A stretch of 42,317 nucleotides of DNA from Acetobacter sp. (lineage in GTDB: Bacteria > Pseudomonadota > Alphaproteobacteria > Acetobacterales > Acetobacteraceae): contig JAFVHT010000041.1 in the NCBI GenBank assembly GCA_017474285.1, positions 1-42,317 of the forward strand, read 5' to 3'. Shown here piece after piece: positions 1 through 8,748 of the stretch. Each line of letters starts with the position of its first letter. The stretch's first letter is position 1. Made by a program: the position numbers and the translations under genes. The notes under the pieces were generated by a model. It saw nothing but the letters and a program-made list of their open reading frames with translations. It made no database searches and was not told the DNA's origin.

Positions 1-88
1 ATACAACCTATTCTATCTCGTTTGTTTTTTTATTGAGATAAACAGATTAAAAAAAGAAATAAAAGAAGAAACTAGGGCAAGTGAGGGG

Positions 89-490
89 CTATTCTTTACT
101 TTCTTTTTCAATAGCCCACCCAAGAGCAAGGATAAACCATGAAAGAATGAGGAGACTTCCACCTACGGGGGCTAAAATGGCGTGCTGTCCTGTAAAAGCC
201 GTATTATAAACACTGCCACAAAAAAGCAATATGCCTAAAAGCACGCCACACCCGCCTATAAGCAACAAAAGGCTAGCACTTTTATGCATAAGCCCTAAAA
301 GAATAAGCGCAAGCCCGTGCCACATTTGTATTTGCATCGCAACACGGGCTATTTCACGCCCACCATGAGCAAAATCTTTATCCGGTAAATGGGCAATAAG
401 AGCGCCCATAATGGTGCCCGTTGCAAGAGCTAAAGCCCCGCAAACACGCCATAAACGCGGTAACCACCGTAACAGAGAAGAATTGGACAT
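89..490 (-). CDS. DUF423 family small membrane protein
   Basis: A 133-residue integral membrane protein that matches the DUF423 (YgdD-like) family in length and layout: about four hydrophobic segments near residues 15-33, 54-68, 72-94 and 105-125. The family-typical parts are a short N-terminal segment with GTIMGALIAH, the MWHGLALILLGL helix and the SVYNTAFTG stretch. Its role in the cell is unknown; members sit in the inner membrane. It lies 30 bp downstream of the FAD-dependent dehydrogenase on the same strand, so the two may be co-transcribed. The family call is by recognition of the pattern; the function is not claimed. Confidence 0.8.
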   Translation of the reverse strand: MSNSSLLRWLPRLWRVCGALALATGTIMGALIAHLPDKDFAHGGREIARVAMQIQMWHGLALILLGLMHKSASLLLLIGGCGVLLGILLFCGSVYNTAFTGQHAILAPVGGSLLILSWFILALGWAIEKESKE

Positions 491-520
491 GGTGTTAATG
501 GTGTTAAAGGAAAGAGAAAA

Positions 521-1948
521 TTAAGGAAAAATCTTCCCCGGGTTCATCAGGTTTTTAGGGTCGATGGCTGTTTTGATTCGGCGCATGGTTTCTAACTCTA
601 CACCGCCGCGCCAGCTTGGCATCATATAGCTTTTAAGTTGTCCAACACCATGTTCCGCTGAAAAAGAACCACCAAGATCCCGAACAACGTCAGCGACAGC
701 ATGCATAAGGGCAGGCGCATGGGTAAGAAAAACAGAAAGATCCATTCCCTCAGGTTGCACAAGGTCGAAATGAATATTGCCATCGCCAATATGTCCGAAA
801 GGCGCAACCCGTACCCCGGGTACAAGGGTAATACAGGCTTCTGTTGCGCGAGCAAGAAAATCAGGAATAGCGGCAAGAGGCACAGAAACATCATTTTTAA
901 CCGATATACCCGCGCGTTTTTGGGCTTCGGCTTGTTCTTCACGGAGTTTCCATAGACTTTGCCGCTGTTTTTCACTTTCCACAAGCACAGCGTCACGGAC
1001 AAGCCCACTTTCAAGAGCTGCACCAAGCACATTTTCCATCACGGTGCGTATGGCTTGATCGGCACGTGGGCTGGTCAATTCTATAAGGATATAAGCAGGT
1101 GCTGGTTTATCAAAAGGCAAAGTAGCTCCCTCAATAAATGTGTTGACAAAAGCCATACTTGTACCCGACATAAACTCAAAAGCATAGGTCGCGGCAGGGT
1201 CTTGCTTTCTAAAAGCAGCAAATAACTCAAGAGCTTCTTTAGGTCCTGCAACAGCACATAACGCTGTTTCACGAGAGCGTGGTGCCGGTTGTAACTGAAG
1301 AACAGCCCGCGTAATAATCCCTAAAGTTCCCTCAGATCCGATGAGTAAATGACGTAAGGCATATCCTGTGTTATCTTTACGCAATTTACGCATGACATTG
1401 AGTACACCCCCATCAGGGAGCACTGCCTCTAACCCAAGAACGAGTTCACGCGCGTTTCCATAACGAATAGTGTGGTTTCCGCCCGCATTTGTGGAGAGTA
1501 CACCCCCAATATTGGCTGATCCTTCAGAGGAAATAGATAAGGGGAGTAAAAGATCTTCTTTTTCTGCGGCTTGTTGCGCAGCTCTCAGTGTTACACCCGC
1601 TTCGATGGTCATCGTTAAATCGGCGTGATCAATATGCTGAACACGCGTCATCCGTGTTGTTGAAATAACAACCGCTTTTCCACTGGCGTCAGGTGTTGCG
1701 CCACCAACAAGGCTGGTATTACCCCCTTGAGGCACCATAGGCACGTCGTGGGCATAACAAAGGGCAACAGCTTTTGCACATGTTTCAGTGGTATCGGGGC
1801 GGAGAACAGCCGCACAACGCCCATGATGGGTAGAACACCAATCCGTACAAAAAGGCGCTATATCGGCGGTATCAGTGAGAAAACCTGTCTGTCCAAGAAG
1901 TTGTAAAAGGGCATCATGTAAAGAGGGAGGAAGTGCTGGGTGTGTCAT
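521..1948 (-). CDS. FAD-binding oxidoreductase, D-2-hydroxyacid (D-2-hydroxyglutarate/D-lactate) dehydrogenase type
   Basis: A 475-residue flavoprotein of the GlcD/D2HGDH/DLD class, which oxidises D-2-hydroxy acids and passes electrons on from FAD. The N-terminal FAD-binding (PCMH) domain is seen in PQGGNTSLVGGATP (about residues 73-86) and SANIGGVLSTNAGG (about 143-156). The C-terminal FAD-oxidase domain ends with the conserved SAEHGVGQLK near residue 430 and MNPGKIFP at the C-terminus. The open frame extends 6 nt further to a TTG at 1954, but the ATG at 1948 is the more likely start; neither has a strong ribosome binding site. D-2-hydroxyglutarate, D-lactate and glycolate cannot be told apart from sequence alone. 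No glcE or glcF partner is adjacent, which argues against glycolate oxidase GlcD. Confidence 0.85.
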   Translation of the reverse strand: MTHPALPPSLHDALLQLLGQTGFLTDTADIAPFCTDWCSTHHGRCAAVLRPDTTETCAKAVALCYAHDVPMVPQGGNTSLVGGATPDASGKAVVISTTRMTRVQHIDHADLTMTIEAGVTLRAAQQAAEKEDLLLPLSISSEGSANIGGVLSTNAGGNHTIRYGNARELVLGLEAVLPDGGVLNVMRKLRKDNTGYALRHLLIGSEGTLGIITRAVLQLQPAPRSRETALCAVAGPKEALELFAAFRKQDPAATYAFEFMSGTSMAFVNTFIEGATLPFDKPAPAYILIELTSPRADQAIRTVMENVLGAALESGLVRDAVLVESEKQRQSLWKLREEQAEAQKRAGISVKNDVSVPLAAIPDFLARATEACITLVPGVRVAPFGHIGDGNIHFDLVQPEGMDLSVFLTHAPALMHAVADVVRDLGGSFSAEHGVGQLKSYMMPSWRGGVELETMRRIKTAIDPKNLMNPGKIFP

Positions 1949-2118
1949 GCTCAAATCTCAATTAATTGTAATAGGCGTTGAAAGGAAAAAGGGAGGCTCG
2001 TAACGATTGTACTTAAACTATTAACGTCGTGGTCTACTCTACCAATAAATGTGAAAAAACGTCACTATAAAATAATTTCAGGAGTATTACGTTATCCTCT
2101 ATAATAAAGAGATAAAAG

Positions 2119-2655
2119 TTAAACATGTCCCATCATAGGGAATATAAAAAGGGCACAAGCAATAACGACAATTCCTGTGACACATCCCGAAAGAAAAACG
2201 AACGTCATAATAAGACGTTTTTTACGAGAAAGTGCCAATTCTGCTCCTGCGATACGGGATTGAAGCTCGGCACGGGATTGCCGTGTAAGGTCTAACTCAT
2301 GTTCAAGAGAGGCGTTTTGAGCAATAACGGTTTTAAGTTTATAATCTAAACGGCTAATGCTTTCGCGCATTTCTTGTAATTGGGTACGGTATGTATCTGT
2401 ATCAGATGCGGCTTGTTGTTTGGCGCGCGTGCTATTCCGACTACGGGAGGAGGCGGATGAAGCTTCCCGTGCTTTAGAGGGGTTGGTGGCTAATACTTGA
2501 AAAAGATTTTTAATAGCGCCCCCTGTTGTATTATTACGTTTTGCGCGGCGACGGAGAGTCTCTAATGCGGTGCTTGATTGCCCCGGGTGCTCTTCAAGCA
2601 CGAGTGCTAAAATATCCGAGAGGATTTTAATTTCCTTAGGGTCGATGGTCGTCAT
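2119..2655 (-). CDS. Hypothetical coiled-coil protein with C-terminal membrane anchor
   Basis: A 178-residue protein with no recognised family. The first 60 residues are polar and charged. A Ser/Arg/Ala-rich linker follows (about 60-80). Residues about 90-145 have a heptad-like pattern of Leu, Glu, Lys and Arg that suggests a coiled coil. A single strong hydrophobic segment at about 147-172 ends the protein, so it is probably a tail-anchored inner-membrane protein with its bulk in the cytoplasm. Its start overlaps the stop of the upstream tsaC/sua5 gene by 4 nt (ATGA), so the two are translationally coupled. The function cannot be stated. Confidence 0.7.
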   Translation of the reverse strand: MTTIDPKEIKILSDILALVLEEHPGQSSTALETLRRRAKRNNTTGGAIKNLFQVLATNPSKAREASSASSRSRNSTRAKQQAASDTDTYRTQLQEMRESISRLDYKLKTVIAQNASLEHELDLTRQSRAELQSRIAGAELALSRKKRLIMTFVFLSGCVTGIVVIACALFIFPMMGHV

Positions 2656-3737
2656 GGTGTGTTAGGGGATGTATTACGGAGTATATGATGGGGCAAAGCG
2701 GAAATCGTCGAAAAATGAGGGGTAAAAGTAGCACGCATGCGGTGAAGGCGGTCATAAATCACTTGTCCTAACCCTGTGCGGGGGATAGGTTGTACCGCAA
2801 TAGCGCGTAAATGGCGGCGTTGTCCTTCACGGTCTAAAAAACGCACTCCCGCAAAAAGACGGGCAGCCGCTTCTTTAAGGCAACCTTGTTCGCTCAAATT
2901 CCACGTTAGACCCTCTGAAGAGGGGGGATGTGGACCAAAGGCAAGCAGGGCTTCATCAGGCATAACGTGCGTTCTCTCAAGGTAGAGAGGCAAATGGGGC
3001 GTATAATACGACACGTTTTCACAAGAGGCGAAAGAAAAAGAAACGTTTTCTTCTGCTTTTTCTGGCGATTCTGTTGGAGTCTCTGTTGATAGGGGGGCAA
3101 GAGGACCACAAAAAACTTCAAGATCTTCTACCGGTATACTGCCCAACCGTAACAAACGCGGCTTTAATGGAGAGGAAAGATCTAATAACGTGCTTTCAAG
3201 CCCAAGTGGGCAGGCGCCTGTGTCTACAACAGCTTCAATAAGAGTATCAAACTCCTCAAGAACATGGTCGGCGGTAGAGGGGCTAATTTGCCCTGAGATA
3301 TTAGCTGAAGGGGCAGCAATAGGCGTGTCAGCGAGTTCAAGCAAACGGGTTACAGCGTGCCCTTGTGGGACACGGACGGCTAATGTGGTTAAGCCTTGTG
3401 TTGTAAGGGCGCTTATAGGGCAAGACGGTGCACGGGGTAAAACGAGTGTCAGCGGTCCGGGCCAAAAATGTTTGGCAAGTTTTTGCGCTAAAGGTGAGGC
3501 GATAACATGACGAAAAGCAAGGTCAGCTTGCGGGAATAGACTTGTTAGCGGTTTAGAAATGGGGCGGCGTTTTAACGCAAAAAGACGATCAACTGCGTGC
3601 GATTGGGTCGCATCTGCCCCAAGCCCGTAAACGGTTTCAGTTCCAAAAGCAACAACTTTACCAGAACGCAAAAGACGCGCAGCATGCTCAAGGCTTTTTG
3701 GGCTATGGTCTAGGCGCTGTGTTAAGAGGCGTGTCAT
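2652..3737 (-). CDS. tsaC: L-threonylcarbamoyladenylate synthase (TsaC/Sua5 type)
   Basis: Makes threonylcarbamoyl-AMP from threonine, bicarbonate and ATP, the first step of the t6A modification of tRNAs that read ANN codons. The YrdC/Sua5 catalytic domain covers about residues 10-205. Visible motifs are GTETVYGLGADAT, KRRPISKPLT (nucleotide-binding basic residues), FWPGPLTLVL, the SANISGQISPT-like segment (APSANISGQISPS) and LESTLLDL. At 361 residues it is the long Sua5 form with a C-terminal Sua5 domain, not the short YrdC form of about 190 residues. It is followed by a 4-nt overlap with the coiled-coil membrane protein. The enzyme call is secure; the choice between the names tsaC and sua5 is convention. 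Confidence 0.93.
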   Translation of the reverse strand: MTRLLTQRLDHSPKSLEHAARLLRSGKVVAFGTETVYGLGADATQSHAVDRLFALKRRPISKPLTSLFPQADLAFRHVIASPLAQKLAKHFWPGPLTLVLPRAPSCPISALTTQGLTTLAVRVPQGHAVTRLLELADTPIAAPSANISGQISPSTADHVLEEFDTLIEAVVDTGACPLGLESTLLDLSSPLKPRLLRLGSIPVEDLEVFCGPLAPLSTETPTESPEKAEENVSFSFASCENVSYYTPHLPLYLERTHVMPDEALLAFGPHPPSSEGLTWNLSEQGCLKEAAARLFAGVRFLDREGQRRHLRAIAVQPIPRTGLGQVIYDRLHRMRATFTPHFSTISALPHHILRNTSPNTP

Positions 3738-3847
3738 CGGGGTGATATGTGTTTTAAGGGTAAGTCAGAATAAATCAGAACGGCAGGTTTTAGGAGTCGT
3801 ATCTGTTATATAAAGTTTAAAACATTATATTAAAAATAAAGCTAAAT

Positions 3848-4618
3848 TTATACGATACCACGACAAATAAAAGGAGGATTTTTCCAGTCTGTTTTGCCAT
3901 AAAGTAAGGCAGACCCATCAAACAATGTTACACACCCACCTGCGGCTTCAACAATGGCTTGCGGGGCGGCAGTATCCCATTCCATTGTAGGACCAAGGCG
4001 GGGATAAAGATCGGCAGCGCCCTCAGCAACGCGGGCAAATTTAACGGCAGAGCCAATGTTAGTGAGTGTGGCAATAGAAAAATGGTTTAAATACTGCGCT
4101 AAACGTTGATCATCTGCATAATGGCGCGAGGCAAGCACAGTCAGCCCATCAGCGGGTGTTTTGCGGGCATGAATCGTGTTAAGTCCGTGCGCATCACGTC
4201 GCCAAGCGCCAAGTCCAACACAACCCGTATAAAGTTGGTGATAAGCGGGTAAAGCCATGGCACCTAAAACAGCGCGCCCATGACGTACAAGACCGATATT
4301 AACGGTGAAATCATCACGCCCCGCGGCAAATTCCCGTGTGCCGTCAAGGGGGTCAACAAGCCAATAAATGTCTCCTGCTGTATTATGAATCCCTGCAGCG
4401 ACTTCTTCTTCTGCAATAACAGGAATATGGGGCGTTTCAGTCCGTAAACGTTTAAGAATATAGTCTTCTGATTGTTGATCGGCTTCTGTGACAGGAGAGG
4501 AGTCGGTTTTGGTTTTTGTCTCGAATCCACGGGCACGAATAGTGCGGATCATATCGGCGGCGTTTTCGGCTAGTTCTGCCGCTAAAGCAAGGAGTTCGGT
4601 GTCAGTATGCTGAATCAT
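3848..4618 (-). CDS. cysQ: 3'(2'),5'-bisphosphate nucleotidase CysQ
   Basis: A 256-residue enzyme of the inositol monophosphatase-like phosphatase superfamily, which hydrolyses 3'-phosphoadenosine 5'-phosphate to AMP and so clears the by-product of sulfate assimilation. The metal-binding motifs are in place: EEE within VIAEEEVAAG, WLVDPLDGTREF (the DPLDGT signature, near residue 88) and EWDTAAPQAIVEAAGG near 213. The N-terminal SPVTEADQQSE segment is also typical. The length is normal. It starts with ATG and diverges from pepA across a 140-bp gap. Confidence 0.92.
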   Translation of the reverse strand: MIQHTDTELLALAAELAENAADMIRTIRARGFETKTKTDSSPVTEADQQSEDYILKRLRTETPHIPVIAEEEVAAGIHNTAGDIYWLVDPLDGTREFAAGRDDFTVNIGLVRHGRAVLGAMALPAYHQLYTGCVGLGAWRRDAHGLNTIHARKTPADGLTVLASRHYADDQRLAQYLNHFSIATLTNIGSAVKFARVAEGAADLYPRLGPTMEWDTAAPQAIVEAAGGCVTLFDGSALLYGKTDWKNPPFICRGIV

Positions 4619-4758
4619 GCGCTTTAAGAGGGGTGAGTTTGTTGTATATATCGGGCGATGGGTAAATTCTTTGAACAGACTCTTGCCAAAGAGGGAACGA
4701 CGACGTACCTAAGAGGAAAGAGTACAATGAGTGTAACATACAACAGTGAGGAGAACAT

Positions 4759-6282
4759 ATGCTTCAAATTTCATTTTTACCTCAAAATCACTCCGATCAA
4801 CACCACTCTGACGGGAAAACTGACGGGGAAACGTTAGAAAAAGGGGCTTTAGCTGTTTTGGTTCCTGAATTAACCCATGAAAATGAAGGGCATACGCTTA
4901 CCTTTCATGGTCTAAAAAAAGAGCTTGCAGAGTCTCTCGCTCAAGCGGCTAAAGCCGAAGAGTTTACTGGCAAAGAAGACACACATTGTGTTATTTTAGC
5001 GCCTGCGCCTCATATTTCGCGCGTTGTGCTGATTGGTATCGGTAAAAAAGAGGCGTTTCACGCGTGGGAAGCTGAAAAAGCAGGGGGTTACGCCGCTTCT
5101 CTTTTAGGAAAAGAAAAAACAGCGTCACTTATAACAGGCGATATTTCGGGCATACTTGCTGCCCATGTTGCCCTTGGCGCGGTTTTAGGGGCGTATCATT
5201 TTAGTATTTATCATCATGAGCCGGAAGCGCTGAAAAACCATAAACTTACGGCGCTTTCTCTTTTAACGTCTCATGTCGATGAAGCAAAAACTCTATGGTC
5301 TTCTCTTTCAGCCGTTGCTGAGGGTGTTTTCTTTACGCGTAATGTAGTGAGTGAACCCGCTAATATATTAACCCCGAGTCATTTTGCCGATCGTCTTTCA
5401 GACTTAAAAAAACATGGGCTTGAGGTTGAAGTGTTTGACCGCGCTGCTATGGAAAAATTGGGTTTTGGCGCGCTTTTAGGGGTGGCGCAAGGAAGTATTA
5501 ACGAACCCCGTATGGTTGTCATGCGTTGGAATGGCGGCGAAAAAGGCGAGGCACCTTTGGCTTTTGTTGGAAAAGGGGTTACGTTTGATTCGGGCGGTAT
5601 TTCTCTCAAACCTGCTTCCGGTATGGAAGAAATGAAATGGGATATGGCAGGGGCTGGCGCCGTTGCCGGTCTTATGACAACGCTCGCCTTACGGAAAGCT
5701 AAAGTCAATGCTGTAGGGCTTGTCGGTTTGGTTGAAAATATGATTTCAGGCAAAGCCCAACGCCCGGGAGACGTTGTGAAAAGTGCATCAGGAAAAACTA
5801 TTGAAGTTCTGAACACCGATGCGGAAGGGCGTCTTGTGTTAGCCGATGTGTTGGATTACACCTGTAAAAAATTTACGCCTCAGCTCATCGTTGATCTTGC
5901 GACATTAACGGGGGCTATTATTGTGAGTCTTGGGCATGAATATGCGGGCTTATTTTCAAATGATGATACTTTGGCACATGATTTGGAAAAAGCAGGCTTG
6001 AAAACAGGTGAAAAATTATGGCGTCTTCCTTTAGGGAAAGAATACGACAAATTATTAAAATCCGATATTGCTGATATGCAAAATATTAGCAACGGGCGCG
6101 ATGCGGGTTCTATTACAGCCGCGCAATTCCTCAAGCGTTTTATCGGGGAAACACCCTGGGCACATTTAGATATTGCCGGTGTGGCTTGGGCAAAAAAATC
6201 ACGTCATGGTCAGCCTAAAGGGGCAACAGGCTTTGGCGTGCGCTTGCTTGATTGTTTTGTACGCACAGGGTTTGAAAAATAA
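4759..6282 (+). CDS. pepA: Leucyl aminopeptidase PepA
   Basis: A cytosolic M17 metallo-aminopeptidase of 507 residues that removes N-terminal residues from peptides using two divalent metals. The N-terminal macro-like domain (about 1-180) is the variable one. The catalytic C-terminal domain carries GKGVTFDSGGISLKP (metal and substrate binding), the family signature NTDAEGRLVLADVL, and ADMQNISNGRDAGSITAAQF. The ATG is preceded by a clear ribosome binding site (gaggag, about 8 nt upstream). It faces holC tail to tail, with a G/C-rich hairpin between them; pepA next to holC is a common arrangement in alphaproteobacteria. Confidence 0.96.
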   Translation: MLQISFLPQNHSDQHHSDGKTDGETLEKGALAVLVPELTHENEGHTLTFHGLKKELAESLAQAAKAEEFTGKEDTHCVILAPAPHISRVVLIGIGKKEAFHAWEAEKAGGYAASLLGKEKTASLITGDISGILAAHVALGAVLGAYHFSIYHHEPEALKNHKLTALSLLTSHVDEAKTLWSSLSAVAEGVFFTRNVVSEPANILTPSHFADRLSDLKKHGLEVEVFDRAAMEKLGFGALLGVAQGSINEPRMVVMRWNGGEKGEAPLAFVGKGVTFDSGGISLKPASGMEEMKWDMAGAGAVAGLMTTLALRKAKVNAVGLVGLVENMISGKAQRPGDVVKSASGKTIEVLNTDAEGRLVLADVLDYTCKKFTPQLIVDLATLTGAIIVSLGHEYAGLFSNDDTLAHDLEKAGLKTGEKLWRLPLGKEYDKLLKSDIADMQNISNGRDAGSITAAQFLKRFIGETPWAHLDIAGVAWAKKSRHGQPKGATGFGVRLLDCFVRTGFEK

Positions 6283-6307
6283 CCTCGTCGTGTATGCGTC
6301 GAAATAA

Positions 6308-6338
6308 GGGGGAGGGGATTTTTCCCCTTCCCCTTTTT
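6308..6338 (+). terminator. Rho-independent terminator after pepA
   Basis: A ten-base arm gggggagggg (6308-6317) can pair with ccccttcccc (6324-6333), with one G-T pair and a short loop, and is followed by a run of T. It lies 25 bp after the pepA stop and, since holC is convergent, may act on both transcripts. Confidence 0.8.
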
Positions 6339-6398
6339 TATTTTTCCTTTTTTCAAGAGGAAAAGAGTTCCCCTCTAAAGAATGGGTTAAAGAAAAAA

Positions 6399-6845
6399 CT
6401 AACGAGCGCGTTTCCAGCCTTGTTCTTCTTGTTTCCAATAATGAGGTGTGTAACCAGCGGTTTTAGCCGCAGTCCAGCGCGTACGGGCTGCTGCAACGGC
6501 GTCGTCATTATGCCCATCAAAAAGATCAAAAATACGCTCAAATAGGGCAAAATCTGTACATTGTCGGTTTTCTAGTAAAAATAAAAACCGGGCAGCATTT
6601 GGGCAGTCTTCTTCTGTGGTAAGCCAAATAGGCTGTATATCAGGGCAGAGAGTGCCTTGCCGACCATGGGGTAACCACGAGGGAGAAGAAACTTTCCAAA
6701 GTTCTTTATCCAACTCTTCAAGGAATTTTTTTTCAGTACACCATATCACGGCTTTTTGTCCGCTTGATAAGGTACGCGATAACAACGGCGGAAGCGCCTT
6801 AAAAACGTCTGTACGGGTGAGATGATAAAAATCAATCTGCGTCAT
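6399..6845 (-). CDS. holC: DNA polymerase III subunit chi
   Basis: A 148-residue protein of the HolC family. Chi links the clamp loader to single-stranded DNA binding protein at the replication fork. Matching features are the N-terminal TQIDFYHLTR, the FKALPPLLSRTLSSGQKAVI region, then an acidic segment around LCPDIQPIWLTTEEDCPNAARF and the C-terminal FERIFDLFDGHNDDAVAAARTRW stretch (read in pieces), the usual alphaproteobacterial chi layout. Its place beside pepA supports the call. The stop codon is TAG. Confidence 0.9.
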   Translation of the reverse strand: MTQIDFYHLTRTDVFKALPPLLSRTLSSGQKAVIWCTEKKFLEELDKELWKVSSPSWLPHGRQGTLCPDIQPIWLTTEEDCPNAARFLFLLENRQCTDFALFERIFDLFDGHNDDAVAAARTRWTAAKTAGYTPHYWKQEEQGWKRAR

Positions 6846-6931
6846 GTTGAACCCGGAAATATAGAGAAAATATGCAAAGACTATAAAGTGTTCACACCTT
6901 CCCCTTTTAGTCCATCTTCATGAACTTTCTC

Positions 6932-8101
6932 TTAATTCCCCGCTGGGAAAATGGGGTTAAAATCTGCTGGTTTTGGCGGCGTATGCGGGGCAGCGGGTTT
7001 TGGGGGGGGAGAAAGTGTTGCGGGTGCCGCTGAGGGGTTTTGTTTTTGCGGCAACGTCAGAACAGAGGAATTTTGTCCCGTTAGCCTCGTTGGTGCATTA
7101 TTGGGTGTGTTGTTGGAGGGAAGGCGTGTCAGGGCTTCTGCCCCTCCTGTTGGTGTTGTGGGTTGTGCTGCGGGTATGACGCTGTTCCCGATATTGTCAC
7201 TCGCAGGGGGGGGAACACCTGCCTCCGGTGGTGTTGGCATTTGTTTTTGTGGCAATGTCAGAACAGACGGTCCGCCCGGCAGAGTGTTGTTGGGGGTGTT
7301 GTTAGATGTTGTAGAGGGAAGGGTTGTGAGTGCTGCTTCTGGTCCTTCTGTTCCTGTAGAAGGTGTTATTACTGAAGGTTGTGGTGTATCCCCCGCACCC
7401 GTTGCATTACCCTCTGCATTACTCATTTCTTGTTCCGTTTGAGTGCCCGTTTGAGAAGATGACGGTGTGGCGGAGGGAGGAGTATTGGTTATATTTTGGG
7501 ATTGAACATTGTCATTTTCTTGTAAGCTGCCATCATTCACGAGCCATTTTTTCAACCCATGACGCACTTGATACTCAAATTCAACGTTAAGGGTTTTCAT
7601 CATGTCACGGGTGACATTGTAAAGATTTTGTGGGCTTTCTATAGGTTGCGATGGGTCAGGGTGGAGGGTTTGGCTTGCTTGGGCGGAAACATATCCCACA
7701 CATTGTGCATTTGGGTTAAGAATATCCAGATGCACGGCTACTTTTCCAACAAGATCTCCGCCTGGCTCATGTACAATAGAGGCTTGATCAATCACAAAGC
7801 GTGCGACTTTATCAGAACTTGTGCCCCCAGCTGCCACTAAACGATCTTCAGCCATTTGGTGTACCGCTTGAATCGGCTGAACAGGCGATTCATAACCAAT
7901 ATTACCCGCAACAGGGTTTAAAAGCGTGTGGTTCTCAATGACTAAAGAGCGGGTATTAAGGGCAATAGGACCTAAATAACCATAATGTAAAGGGGGATAA
8001 GAGGGAGGGGGCGTGTTGTCCGCGCAACCGACCACAAAACTCGCTAAAGCAACACTCGCTGTAAGACGCAAATATTTTGAAAACGTTGGAGAAGCACGCA
8101 T
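6932..8101 (-). CDS. Hypothetical lipoprotein with proline/threonine/asparagine-rich repeat tail
   Basis: A 389-residue secreted protein with an N-terminal lipoprotein signal: basic residues, a hydrophobic core and the lipobox VVGC with Cys at about residue 26. Residues about 45-200 form a folded-looking domain with no family I recognise. From about 205 the protein is low-complexity, rich in Pro, Thr, Asn, Ser and Gln. It contains a repeated module, EALTTLPS...NNTPNN...SVLTLPQKQ and EALTRLPS...NNTPNN...SVLTLPQKQ. Such tails often span the periplasm or cell wall, but the role here is unknown. The coding strand has two runs of eight C, at 7206-7213 and 7003-7010, both in frame. A promoter-like pair lies upstream at 8158-8187. 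Confidence 0.7.
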   Translation of the reverse strand: MRASPTFSKYLRLTASVALASFVVGCADNTPPPSYPPLHYGYLGPIALNTRSLVIENHTLLNPVAGNIGYESPVQPIQAVHQMAEDRLVAAGGTSSDKVARFVIDQASIVHEPGGDLVGKVAVHLDILNPNAQCVGYVSAQASQTLHPDPSQPIESPQNLYNVTRDMMKTLNVEFEYQVRHGLKKWLVNDGSLQENDNVQSQNITNTPPSATPSSSQTGTQTEQEMSNAEGNATGAGDTPQPSVITPSTGTEGPEAALTTLPSTTSNNTPNNTLPGGPSVLTLPQKQMPTPPEAGVPPPASDNIGNSVIPAAQPTTPTGGAEALTRLPSNNTPNNAPTRLTGQNSSVLTLPQKQNPSAAPATLSPPPKPAAPHTPPKPADFNPIFPAGN

Positions 8102-8157
8102 AAGAGATCCCTGACTCCCGCAGAAAAATTAAAAAATCAAGAAATGAAATACAGAAA

Positions 8158-8187
8158 AGTGTACTCAAAAAGAGGCGCACAGGTCAA
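8158..8187 (-). promoter_or_regulatory. Putative promoter of the 389-residue lipoprotein gene
   Basis: On the minus strand TTGACC (8182-8187) and TACACT (8158-8163) are separated by 18 nt and lie about 57 nt upstream of the start at 8101. The -35 hexamer is part of a 10-bp direct repeat (cacaggtcaa on plus at 8178-8187 and 8191-8200), which could be a regulator site. This is a consensus match only. Confidence 0.45.
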
Positions 8188-8253
8188 GCCCACAGGTCAA
8201 ACCCTCAAACCTTGAGCGTGTTGATACTTCCCTTCTGTGTTGAGGGCGCTTTT

Positions 8254-8711
8254 TTATGAGTCTGTATTGTCCTCATCAGCTGAAAACTTCGGTGCTGTGC
8301 CGATACCAGAATATTTTTCGAAGAAAGTTTTGATTTTCGCAATGATGCTTTCTTTCTTTTGCATTCGGTTGCTTCCACCGAAACGGATCATTGTTGGGAG
8401 GATTTTATCAAGAGCAGTGCCAACATTTTAACTTCACCATCTCGGAAAATCATATCAAAATATTTGCGTGTTTCTTTTGGCTTTAGATTTTCTGCCTTAA
8501 TGAGTTCGTTGAGTTCCTTTTCGCGTTTTTCTGCTACAAAGTCATTCCAGTCGTGCATAACATTCTCATGGGCATTAACTTGTGCAAGAAATGAGTCGAT
8601 AAGTTCTTTTTTGCTTCGCAGTTCAGGGTTTGCACTAACGGCTTTTTGAATAGTTAGGCGCATCTCTTCTTTGGCTTGTCCTTGGCTTTCGCGATATTTT
8701 TGCACAAGCAT
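8254..8711 (-). pseudogene. hsdR: Remnant of type I restriction enzyme R subunit (HsdR), C-terminal stub with frameshift
   Basis: The encoded protein fragment matches the extreme C-terminus of EcoR124-type HsdR: SPELR/NPELR-SKKELIDSF, then VAEKREKELNELI, KPKETRKYF and FRDGEVK. After FRDGEVK the frame breaks. Reading the second frame gives the rest of the family C-terminus: NVGTALDKILP, RFGGSNRMQKKE, then a helix and FFEKYSGIG, to a stop at 8254-8256. One extra base in the T run at 8426-8429 (plus strand; four T where five would be in frame) restores a single frame. Only about 150 of roughly 1000 HsdR residues remain, and no hsdM or hsdS is present, so the locus is a dead leftover of a restriction system. 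Homology begins at about the ATG at 8711, close to the 3' end of the neighbouring gene. Confidence 0.85.
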
Positions 8712-8748
8712 GAAGATATGGGGAAATGTTCCTATAAAGAGGCGTTTT

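Noticed and set aside
1..88. Possible feature at the window start
   Set aside because: A/T-rich, no frame or structure that can be supported.
8178..8230. Long-range CCCTCAA/TTGAGGG pairing as a terminator
   Set aside because: The loop exceeds 30 nt, and the site overlaps a better promoter match for the lipoprotein gene.
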